Origin: Xiphydria camelus | Taxonomy: Eukaryota; Arthropoda; Insecta; Hymenoptera; Xiphydriidae | Assembly (NCBI GenBank): GCA_963678675.1 | Contig: OY783200.1 | Coordinates: forward strand, 7,018,501 to 7,082,500 | Length of the DNA: 64,000 bases | Reading direction: 5' to 3' | Part shown: positions 37,801 to 47,883 of the stretch, one piece after another | How positions within the stretch are numbered: position 1 is the first letter of the stretch | Layout: each line of letters opens with the position of its first letter | Made by a program: the position numbers and the translations under genes | The notes under the pieces: model-generated | Database searches by the model: none | Told to the model about the DNA's origin: nothing | The model's input: only the letters and a program-made list of their open reading frames with translations

Positions 37801-39361
37801 GAGAAGAATAGAAGCCTTCATTCGGATGATTTCGATGGGACTGTTGAGGGCCAAGAATGGAGAGATATCAATGAGAATGAAGAACTTCTCCTCGATGATG
37901 AAGGCCCTGCAAAGGAGGTGGATGACTCAGAAAATGAGGAGGATCTTCAACTGTTAAGCAGTTAACTGTTTCGCGGAGCAGTGCGAAGCTCACTGAGTGA
38001 AGTGGAAGTGCGGCGACGCCGGCGTTTAGGAGTTATTCGACGATTACGAAGTCTGCCGTGCCGAGTTCCCCCGTGGCACGGACGCCATCATGGCCGCCGC
38101 TACGTAGCGTCGGTTGACCAAAGACCGCAAGGGCCAGCAGAGAGAAACGGGACGAGCGACCCTCGCGAGAAGCCGCCTCGGGAGCTCCGGGACACCGAAG
38201 AGGCCCTCGCGAACGACCGAGTTATGCTGGGAATCTACAGTGAAGTGATAACGGCGCGCAACAAGTTGCGATGCGTGCGAATGACGGCCGGCGTAACGCC
38301 GTCGCCAAATCGCGCCCGCGACTGTATTTCCAGTTATATCGTGCGCGGATGGGCTGATCGAACGATCAGCAACAAGCCTTGAGATCAGAGGGGCGAAAAA
38401 GACGTCGAGAAGAATCTCTTAACAGTACTATCCAAGAACGTCCTCCAAGCAATAGAGATATTACTGTACAACCAGGAAGTATTAATTTGGTAAGAACTTT
38501 GTCATTTATGTGGAACTTTCTAAGGAAGGGTGAACAAAATGGCTCCTTTTTTCTTATTCACTTCATGCTTTTTTACTGTTTACACAAAAATTATATCAAA
38601 TTGAACAAATTATAATCAATAAATTATTTGTTCAGTCTATTCTATTCAAATTAAAAAAATAGTTCGCAGTGACCATCTGAAATCAAATAGGCTATTCATT
38701 TTAGCCCTTTAAGAACGAAAGGAAATATTTTTTTTGCACGATATAAAACAAAATTTAAAGAACAAAGTTAAAATCGCTCGCTGACTGATTGGATGTGATC
38801 AACCCTTTTGGTCACCCCAAGAACTTCCCGATATTTCCTCCGATCCCTCGATTTCCTTTATTATAAAGAATTGAATATATTGGTAAAAAAATGTTGTAGG
38901 TATCTTGAAACGTGAAGATTCGATGAAATCTTGATCTTTTATTTTGTGGGCAAATACATTATCTTACCCGATATATATTGGGAAGTTAAAAATATGAAAG
39001 ATATATGAGCCGTTGAAAACCAGAATGGTTTCAGACATATTTCATGTAAGCTGAGATTATTTGATTGCAAAGTTAAGTACAATCTGAATAATCTGTCTAG
39101 ATGATACAAACAGATATTTTTAATCGTAAATAACTGTTTTGTTTCATCTAGACAGATTTTTCAAATTGTACTTTGCGGTCAAATAATCTCAGCTTACATG
39201 GAATGTGTGTGACTTAGACTATTCTGGTTTTCAACGGCTCATATAAAGTGCATGTAAAAGATTTTGGAGCCTTCATTTCATCAAGTAATTCCACCTTCAT
39301 TCTTTAGAAATGAGTATAATGTCTGCAACGAATTAATTATATTTTTGCTCATGTGTTGCAG
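37801..39361 (+). repeat. Monomer V
   Basis: Like S (RVPPWHG, DRVM, EQNG, TTTCATCAAG) with a private CCAAATCGC (Ser to Asn). It lies three monomers (4681 bp) after S. Confidence 0.93.
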
Positions 39362-40924
39362 GAGAAGAATAGAAGCCTTCATTCGGACGATTTCGATGGG
39401 ACTGTTGAGGGCCAAGAATGGAGAGATATCAATGAGAATGAAGAACTTCTCCTCGATGATGAAGGCCCTGCAAAGGAGGTGGATGACTCAGAAAATGAGG
39501 AGGATCTTCAACTGTTAAGCAGTTAACTGTTTCGCGGAGCAGTGCGAAGCTCACTGAGTGAAGTGGAAGTGCGGCGACGCCGGCGTTTAGGAGTTATTCG
39601 ACGATTACGAAGTCTGCCGTGCCGAGTTCCCCCGTGGCACGGACGCCATCATGGCCGCCGCTACGTAGCGTCGGTTGACCAAAGACCGCAAGAGCCAGCA
39701 GAGAGAAACGGGACGAGCGACCCTCGCGAGAAGCCGCCTCGGGAGCTCCGGGACACCGAAGAGGCCCTCGCGAACGACCGAGTTATGCTGGGAATCTACA
39801 GTGAAGTGATCACGGCGCGCAACAAGTTGCGATGCGTGCGAATGACGGCCGGCGTAACGCCGTCGCCAAGTCGCGCCCGCGACTGTATTTCCAGTTATAT
39901 CGTGCGCGGATGGGCTGATCGAACGATCAGCAACAAGCCTTGAGATCAGAGGGGCGAAAAAGACGTCGAGAAGAATCTCTTAACAGTACTATCCAAGAAC
40001 GTCCTCCAAGCAATAGAGATATTACTGTACAACCAGGAAGTATTAATTTGGTAAGAACTTTGTCATTTATGTGGAACTTTCTAAGGAAGGGTGAACAAAA
40101 TGGCTCCTTTTTTCTTATTCACTTCATGCTTTTTTACTGTTTACACAAAAATTATATCAAATTGAACAAATTATAATCAATAAATTATTTGTTCAGTCTA
40201 TTCTATTCAAATTAAAAAAATAGTTCGCAGTGACCATCTGAAATCAAATAGGCTATTCATTTTAGCCCTTTAAGAACGAAAGGAAATACTTTTTTTTTGC
40301 ACGATATAAAACAAAATTTAAAGAACAAAGTTAAAATCGCTCGCTGACTGATTGGATGTGATCAACCCTTTTGGTCACCCCAAGAACTTCCCGATATTTC
40401 CTCCGATCCCTCGATTTCCTTTATTATAAAGAATTGAATATATTGGTAAAAAAATGTTGTAGGTATCTTGAAACGTGAAGATTCGATGAAATCTTGATCT
40501 TTTATTTTGTGGGCAAATACATTATCTTACCCGATATATATTGGGAAGTTAAAAATATGAAAGATATATGAGCCGTTGAAAACCAGAATGGTTTCAGACA
40601 TATTTCATGTAAGCTGAGATTATTTGATTGCAAAGTTAAGTACAATCTGAATAATCTGTCTAGATGATACAAACAGATATTTTTAATCGTAAATAACTGT
40701 TTTGTTTCATCTAGACAGATTTTTCAAATTGTACTTTGCGGTCATATAATCTCAGCTTACATGGAATGTGTGTGACTTAGACTATTCTGGTTTTCAACGG
40801 CTCATATAAAGTGCATGTAAAAGATTTTGGAGCCTTCATTTTATCAAGTAATTCCACCTTCATTCTTTAGAAATGAGTATAATGTCTGCAACGAATTAAT
40901 TATATTTTTGCTCATGTGTTGCAG
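39362..40924 (+). repeat. Monomer W, 1563 bp
   Basis: S/V type with private CGGACGATT, CAAGAGCC and GATCACGG changes; longest monomer, with the ACTTTTTTTTTG run. Confidence 0.93.
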
Positions 40925-42485
40925 GAGAAGAATAGAAGCCTTCATTCGGATGATTTCGATGGGACTGTTGAGGGCCAAGAATGGAGAGATATCAATGAGA
41001 ATGAAGAACTTCTCCTCGATGATGAAGGCCCTGCAAAGGAGGTGGATGACTCAGAAAATGAGGAGGATCTTCAACTGTTAAGCAGTTAACTGTTTCGCGG
41101 AGCAGTGCGAAGCTCACTGAGTGAAGTGGAAGTGCGGCGACGCCGGCGTTTAGGAGTTATTCGACGATTACGAAGTCTGCCGTGCCGAGTTCCCCCGTGG
41201 CACGGACGCCATCATGGCCGCCGCTACGTAGCGTCGGTTGACCAAAGACCGCAAGGGCCAGCAGAGAGAAACGGGACGAGCGACCCTCGCGAGAAGCCGC
41301 CTCGGGAGCTCCGGGACACCGAAGAGGCCCTCGCGAACGACCGAGCTATGCTGGGAATCTACAGTGAAGTGATAACGGCGCGCAACAAGTTGCGATGCGT
41401 GCGAATGACGACCGGCGTAACGCCGTCGCCAAGTCGCGCCCGCGATTGTATTTCCAGTTATATCGTGCGCGGATGGGCTGATCGAACGATCAGCAACAAG
41501 CCTTGAGATCAGAGGGACGAAAAAGACGTCGAGAAGAATCTCTTAACAGTACTATCCAAGAACGTCCTCCAAGCAATAGAGATATTACTGTACAACCAGG
41601 AAGTATTAATTTGGTAAGAACTTTGTCATTTATGTGGAACTTTCTAAGGAAGGGTGAACCAAATGGCTCCTTTTTTCTTATTCACTTCATGCTTTTTTAC
41701 TGTTTACACAAAAATTATATCAAATTGAACAAATTATAATCAATAAATTATTTGTTCAGTCTATTCTATTCAAATTAAAAAAATAGTTCGCAGTGACCAT
41801 CTGAAAACAAATAGGCTATTCATTTTAGCCCATTAAGAACGAAAGGAAATATTTTTTTTTGCACGATATAAAACAAAATTTAAAGAACAAAGTTAAAATC
41901 GCTCGCTGACTGATTGGATGTGATCAACCCTTTTGGTCACCCCAAGAACTTCCCGATATTTCCTCCGATCCCTCGATTTCCTTTATTATAAAGAATTGAA
42001 TATATTGGTAAAAAAATGTTGTAGGTATCTTGAAACGTGAAGATTCGATGAAATCTTGATCTTTTATTTTGTGGGCAAATACATTATCTTACCCGATATA
42101 TATTGGGAAGTTAAAAATATGAAAGATATATGAGCCGTTGAAAACCAGAATGGTTTCAGACATATTTCATGTAAGCTGAGATTATTTGATTGCAAAGTTA
42201 AGTACAATCTGAATAATCTGTCTAGATGATACAAACAGATATTTTTAATCGTAAATAACTGTTTTGTTTCATCTAGACAGATTTTTCAAATTGTACTTTG
42301 CGGTCAAATAATCTCAGCTTACATGGAATGTGTGTGACTTAGACTATTCTGGTTTTCAACGGCTCATATAAAGTGCATGTAAAAGATTTTGGAGCCTTCA
42401 TTTCATCAAGTAATTCCACCTTCATTCTTTAGAAATGAGTATAATGTCTGCAACGAATTAATTATATTTTTGCTCATGTGTTGCA
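40925..42485 (+). repeat. Monomer X
   Basis: RVPPWHG / TTGV / RARDC; private CTGAAAACAAATAGG; last uninterrupted monomer before the insertions. Confidence 0.93.
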
Positions 42486-42718
42486 GGAGAAGAATAGAAG
42501 CCTTCATTCGGATGATTTCGATGGGACTGTTGAGGGCCAAGAATGGAGAGATATCAATGAGAATGAAGAACTTCTCCTCGATGATGAAGGCCCTGCAAAG
42601 GAGGTGGATGACTCAGAAAATGAGGAGGATCTTCAACTGTTAAGCAGTTAACTGTTTCGCGGAGCAGTGCGAAGCTCACTGAGTGAAGTGGAAGTGCGGC
42701 GACGCCGGCGTTTAGGAG

Positions 42719-44034
42719 TGTTTGGGAGCCGTGCGATCGTTGGTAGATCTCCGCGGGGTCGTAAATCCCGCAGACACTCGCTCGTGACACGACTACTGGC
42801 CAAACATACCGCTAGGCGGATTTTGAGGAGTCCACGGTGAATTGAGTTCGACGCGTGGTGAAAAGGAGCGAGACCGAGCGGTTAATGGAATGATTCGACA
42901 CTGCACTCACTATACAACTAATGATATGTTTGAAATAACGAAATACAGGTGATACCGATTAACCGTGGTTGCAATTGACTGTTTCGAATGCACTTAAATA
43001 TAACTGATGTACACTTAAGAGAATCGCGGAGTAAGTTGAAAGACTTATGACCTGAATGCGCTGGATAGACTGGCAGACTGAGGCACGGATCCTATGCTGA
43101 CTGAGGCACGTTTGCACATTGACGGATTTACGCTTAAGAGAATCGCGGAGTAAGTTGAAGGACTTACGACCTGAATGCGCTGGATAGACTGGCAGACTGA
43201 GGCACTGATCCTGGTGCAGACTGAGGCACGCTTACACATTAACGGATGTACACTTAAGAGAATCGCGGAGTAAGTTGAAGGACTTACGACCTGAATGTGC
43301 TGGATAGACTGGCAGACTGAGGCACTGATCCCGGTGCAGACTGAGGCACGCTTACACATGAACGGATTTACACTTAAGAGAATCGCGGAGTAAGTTGAAG
43401 GACTTACGACCTGAATGCGCTGGATAGACTGGCAGACTGAGGCACTGATCCTGGTGCAGACTGAGGCACGCTTACATATGGCACATTGCACATTGCATAT
43501 TGCACATTAACGGAGATACAGTCAGTAGCGGTTTATATACAGAGAGACTAATAGCTAAGTGGGGATAGCGTGGGTAACGCGGTGCACGCTAATTGGTTGG
43601 GTGGGGGTGGCTATCGACGCGTCTCGCTTGGCCAGGAAAGTGAGTAACTCCCCTGGTAAGGAGGGGACAACTTAGTAGCATTCCGAAAGGGCTGAGGAGG
43701 TTTTCGAAGAAATGCAAATGCGTTCCGTACGTGGAATTTCGCGTGACGTATTACATATCGTTCGAGGAAACAGCCTAATGGCTAAAGGATAATCCCTTTT
43801 GGAAGACATCGAGGTTCGAGGGTCCGGATATGCGCGGTAATTAAGTTATACCTGGATGCGCGTGTACTCAGATCAACGGATATCATTAAAACGGACTACT
43901 AGTACAAGAATAGATACGATTCGCGGAATATACCCTTCGTTTTACCATCGAAATTAACCCGAGTGTCGCGTTCCTCCTAATTGCTAAGAACTGATATTAT
44001 TGCGTATAAATTCCGACCAACGTTTGTCGGAACA
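42719..44034. mobile_element. Solo LTR, 1316 bp
   Basis: The insertion begins TGTTTGGG and ends GGAACA, the TG…CA ends of an LTR with a short TGTT/AACA inverted repeat, and is flanked by the 5 bp duplication AGGAG (42714-42718 and 44035-44039) of the satellite. There is no internal coding region, so it reads as the product of LTR-LTR recombination. It holds a TATATA near 43536 and a 120 bp tandem repeat. Orientation and family are undetermined. Apparent minus-strand frames in it come from the tandem repeat. Confidence 0.8.
43015..43490. repeat. Four-copy ~120 bp tandem repeat inside the solo LTR
   Basis: GAATCGCGGAGTAAGTTGAA starts at 43021, 43140, 43260 and 43380, each followed by GACTTACGACCTGAATG and GGCAGACTGAGGCAC. 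The copies are highly similar, with small changes in the first. Tandem repeats in the U3 part of an LTR can act as enhancers or binding arrays; here that is only a suggestion. Confidence 0.92.
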
Positions 44035-44481
44035 AGGAGTTATTCGACGATTACGAAGTCTGCCGTGCCGAGTTCCCCCGTGGCACGGACGCCATCATGG
44101 CCGCCGCTACGTAGCGTCGGTTGACCAAAGACCGCAAGGGCCAGCAGAGAGAAACGGGACGAGCGACCCTCGCGAGAAGCCGCCTCGGGAGCTCCGGGAC
44201 ACCGAAGAGGCCCTCGCGAACGACCGAGCTATGCTGGGAATCTACAGTGAAGTGATAACGGCGCGCAACAAGTTGCGATGCGTGCGAATGACGGCCGGCG
44301 TAAGCCTAATATTACATTGCAGCGACGCGACGGATTGTCGCGCGCGACGAATCACTCCGATTGGCTGTGAAAAAAGTGGTGGTGGGGTAAATCTGTCGCG
44401 GCGACGAAATTTTTCGTCGCTCGAAAGTTGAGCAGTGCTGAACTACAAAGCGATGGCAGAGATAGTTTCGAGCGAAAAAAG

Positions 44482-45944
44482 ATGGAGGATCCAGTGAGTA
44501 TATTTACAACAACAATGATATTAGGTTTGTTTTTGTTGCCCACACTTTCTGCACTCATTTCTCTACAGTCCAGTATATCTGTAGTTCTCACAAAAGAGCC
44601 GAAAGTGTAGAATTCCCCGTCAATTTTTACAACTCTCGAAAAAGAGTAAAAATTGGTGGGAAGTTTTTGACTTTATGATAACTATGTACTGTACCGTTGA
44701 AAACTGAGCGTACTTAACGTAGACAACGAGAACAAATGTATTGATAGTAATTACATATGTAGGGGCCTAAGAGAATTTCAATATAATCTTTCAGGAATTT
44801 TACAAGTGCGGAATGTGCGAGGAGGAGTTTCTTACAACAGAAGTAGATGATCACCCTTGTTTTCATGGATATTCCAATTTAAAGTGGGTAGATGGCCTTC
44901 TGTATCCAAAGAATCGTAAGTAGTCAAATTTCTTACAATATTTATTGTGCTATAGTACTTTTTTGTTATTGTAAACAAGGTGTTTTTATTGAGGCTGATT
45001 ATAAAACAATCTATAGGTAGGGTACCGTGTGATTGTTTCCGTTGATCGGTACTTTCCAGTATGAAGCCAATCGTATAGCCCATCCTTTTATTGCAAATGA
45101 ACGTATTATCAGCCTCAAGGAAAACACCTTGTATACATTATAATTGGTTATGTGTAAAAAGTTTATGTTCGTTTTATTATCCATATCACAGGGGAAAGTA
45201 TAATTGAGGAATCAGCCCAGAAAGTTTCTGTCATCAATAAGGCTGCACAAAGTACGTGAAAAAGATTTATACATTTATATTCTTTTGCACATTCTGTTAC
45301 GTACACTATCGTGATCTGCTAAATAATCGCGTAAATGTTATAAATATTATTTTGTAGATGACGATTCGGTTTCAACAAATTATCAGCTTCTAAAAAGCTC
45401 TGAATATTTGGAATCACAAATATCTGCTGATATCAATAGAGTAGGTGAAGTCGACATTGAAGAAACATTAATCGCTGAGGTTCGCATTCGTCAACCTTTA
45501 TGGAACCATAGACTCCCTATTACACAACGAGATAGGAATACAATGCATGAGCTATGGAATGAAATATCTGTTGAACTAAAAGGTACTTTTTCTGTTATTT
45601 CGTTATCAAGTTTGTCTACTGTACGATATTGATTGTATCTTACAATGAACGCATTAATTATATCGTGTTTATTTTGAGAATACTTTATATTTGAAGGAGT
45701 ACTAACACCGGAAGAGGCTTCAAAGAAATGGAAGAACCTTAAAGACTCCTTTATCCGCTGCCTGAATGATGAGAAAAAGAGAAAGAAAAGTGGTTCAGGC
45801 TCGACAAAAAGTAAAAAATGGAAATGGTATGACCAAATGTTATTCATAAGAGATCTTCAAAGTAGTGAACGGTTAGTAACAATTCTTATGCATATCTTCC
45901 ATCACTTGAGGTACACCCGGGGACACGGTATCTGTCGCTGGTGA
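44482..45944 (+). CDS. Five-exon MADF-domain protein of the Harbinger-like element
   Basis: Proposed exons, all with GT-AG borders and consistent phase: 44482-44493, 44795-44915, 45192-45251, 45358-45582 and 45697 to a TGA at 45942-45944, about 221 residues. Exon 2 carries a Cys/His-rich segment (FYKCGMCEEEF…DDHPCFHGY) that may be a zinc finger. Exons 4-5 form a MADF (Adf-1/Myb-like) domain: RQPLWNHRLP, ELWNEISVEL, TPEEASKKWKNLKDSF and SKKWKWYDQMLFIRDL. Such proteins bind transposon ends. The last codons and the stop lie in the nested MITE, so the native C-terminus may have been lost; an alternative donor after GAACG (45871) leads to no visible exon. The first exon is short and least certain. 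Confidence 0.65.
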
Positions 45945-46124
45945 CTTTTTTTAAACGTTATTTTTAAACGTACTAACCAATGATTAATAATCCTCATGCT
46001 TTCATTAATGAGAGTAGACACCACCGTAGCTAATGAGCGCATGAGAATTAATTGTTCATTAGTTAGTACGTTTAAAAATAGCGTTTAAAAAAGTCACCAG
46101 CGACAGATACCGTGTCCCCGGGTG
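45914..46124. mobile_element. 211 bp MITE nested in the Harbinger-like element
   Basis: Inverted ends CACCCGGGGACACGGTATCT extend about 65 bp on each side through GTCGCTGGTGAC and TTTAAACG…TACTAAC, flanked by TA (45912-45913 and 46125-46126). The interior of about 80 bp has no coding capacity. It inserted after the host element and truncates or extends the MADF reading frame. Confidence 0.85.
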
Positions 46125-46886
46125 TACGTACGTAATTATAAAACTGTCGCGCGAACACCCTATTTCATTCCTCCGACAAAATATCTGTGACGGACTCCCC
46201 ACCCAATTTTACCATAGCCAATCGGAGTGATTCGTCGCGCGCGACAATCCGTCGCGTCGCTGCAATGTAATATCAGGCTAACGCCGTCGCCAAGTCGCGC
46301 CCGCGACTGTATTTCCAGTTATATCGTGCGCGTATGGGCTGATCGAACGATCAGCAACAAGCCTTGAGATCAGAGGGGCGAAAAAGACATCGAGAAGAAT
46401 CTCTTAACAGTACTATCCAAGAACGTCCTCCAAGCAATAGAGATATTACTGTACAACCAGGAAGTATTAATTTGGTAAGAACTTTGTCAGTTATGTGGAA
46501 CTTTCTAAGGAAGGGTGAACCAAATGGCTCCTTTTCTTATTCACTTCATGCTTTTTTACTGTTTACACAAAAATTATATCAAATTGAACAAATTATAATC
46601 AATAAATTATTTGTTCAGTCTATTCTATTCAAATTAAAAAAATAGTTCGCAGTGACCATCTGAAATCAAATAGGCTATTCATTTTAGCCCATTAAGAACG
46701 AAAGGAAATATTTTTTTTGCACGATATAAAACAAAATTTAAAGAACAAAGTTAAAATCGCTCGCTGACTGATTGGATGTGATAAACCCTTTTGGTCACCC
46801 CAAGAACTTCCCGATATTTCCTCCGATCCCTCGATTTCCTTTATTATAAAGAATTGAATATATTGGTAAAAAAATGTTGTAGGTAT

Positions 46887-47596
46887 TGTAACGTCCTAAC
46901 GTAGCCGTTTTCATGGAATAAAACGCAGCGGCGAATAAAGCGATAGAATAAGAGGAATCAAATAGCGACGAGCAAGGCCGCTGCGAAGGCCGGAATGCCG
47001 ACTCCGCATCGAGCCAAAACTGCACCGCGAGTAACACGAACCCTCGCGCAAGGTGAAGGCGCGAAAACCTCCACGTGCCACCCGCGTAGCATTTAAGGAA
47101 ATGCACCAGCGAAAAACAAGACGCCAAGTGGCCACCAAGCAGCCGCTGACAGGAAGAAGCTCCATGATTCAACGCATTCCTTCTCCTTCCCCTTTTCAAC
47201 ATCAGGAAGGATCCCCACCCGGGACGAAGTCTAACGGCATATATAAGGAGAATCCTGGACACCGGGGGAGCTTTTGGTCTTTTGTCTTTTTCCTTGAGTA
47301 ACGCGTGTTCCGTTCTATATAAAGAAGTTCCGAGACTGTGATTTGTGGAAACCTCCATTTCTATCCCTGTCGTGCTACCTACCAAGGAGAAAGCGCACCC
47401 CTTTTGATCCACCCCTCGGAGCAAGGATCCCACGGCCGACAGGAGGAGCCAGAGAGAGAGAGATCGAAGGACAAAGAAAGGTTAGTAGGAACAGAATATT
47501 CTTTTGCGATATAAAATGTCCTGAGTGTATCGATGATCCCTATTGTTTTCCCCGAATTGATAGCTAGTAGTAAATCTAGTTGTCCATGACGTGACA
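46887..47596 (+). repeat. 5' LTR of the gypsy element, 710 bp
   Basis: Carries two TATA-like boxes, TATATAAG at 47240-47247 and TATATAAAG at 47316-47324, either of which could drive transcription, and several AATAAA signals. The second box is changed to TAAATAAAG in the 3' LTR. A GAGAGAGAGA run lies near 47450. The minus-strand open frame of up to 212 codons that spans most of it recurs in the other LTR and has no domain. Confidence 0.95.
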
Positions 47597-47883
47597 ACGC
47601 CTTTTTGGTGCATCGGCCGAGTCTGGTCAGAAAGATCGCGGGTTCGACTCCCGCTATACGGAAGGTTCCGATCGTTTGCTCGCGTAGAGTGCCGGATATT
47701 AGGTTCGATTCCTAAAATTTAGCTTGGTGCTATCCGAACTGACCAGTCGAATCTAATTACCACTAATTATTAATTGCTCAATTGAAAAAAAAAATAATAA
47801 TAATAATAATAATAGCAAACAAACATTATTACAAATTATATCAATGATCAATATTACTTATCAATTACAAATGAGCAAATACT
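47597..47883 (+). other. Retrotransposon leader with two tRNA T-arm-like segments
   Basis: Between the LTR and gag lie two perfect T-arm-like stems, GCGGGTTCGACTCCCGC (about 47638-47654) and TTAGGTTCGATTCCTAA (about 47700-47716). Both match the Pol III B box GGTTCGANTCC. The first is preceded by an A-box-like CGGCCGAGTCTGG. Neither folds into a complete tRNA. The rest is AT-rich with an AATAAT repeat and no gene. Confidence 0.5.
47606..47619 (+). other. Primer binding site, tRNA-Gly type
   Basis: TGGTGCATCGGCCG, 9 nt after the 5' LTR, is complementary to the 3' end (…CGGCCGATGCACCA) of arthropod tRNA-Gly(GCC), whose acceptor stem begins GCATCGG. The match is 14 nt and then diverges. The 9 nt gap is a little long but acceptable. 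Confidence 0.6.

Larger units (their letters stand above)
44304..46278 (+). mobile_element. PIF/Harbinger-like DNA transposon carrying a MADF gene
   Basis: The 1975 bp insertion has ~62 bp terminal inverted repeats with one mismatch (44304-44366 and 46216-46278, beginning GCCTAATATTACATTGCAG / GCCTGATATTACATTGCAG) and is flanked by TAA (44301-44303 and 46279-46281). A 3 bp TWA-type duplication is characteristic of PIF/Harbinger elements, which often encode a Myb/SANT/MADF DNA-binding protein beside the DDE nuclease. Here only the MADF-type gene is present and no nuclease is seen, so the element would be non-autonomous. A MITE (45914-46124) is nested in its right part. Confidence 0.75.

Noticed and set aside
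3693..42485. CRISPR-like or rDNA-like tandem array
   Set aside because: Units are 1.56 kb without short spacers, and no rRNA sequence is recognisable; eukaryotic context.
43045..43491. 148-codon minus-strand repetitive frame
   Set aside because: Produced by the 120 bp tandem repeat of the solo LTR, whose period is divisible by three; no domain.
44482..45944. MADF gene as a host gene adjacent to the satellite
   Set aside because: It lies wholly between the inverted repeats and TAA duplications of a transposon inserted in a satellite monomer.
46795..47433. 212-codon minus-strand frame in the 5' LTR, also 190 codons at 56483-57055
   Set aside because: Lies in LTR sequence present in both LTRs, runs across the LTR border into unrelated DNA, and has no recognisable domain.
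47606..47720. A tRNA gene after the 5' LTR
   Set aside because: T-arm-like stems exist but no acceptor stem, D arm or anticodon arm can be folded around them.
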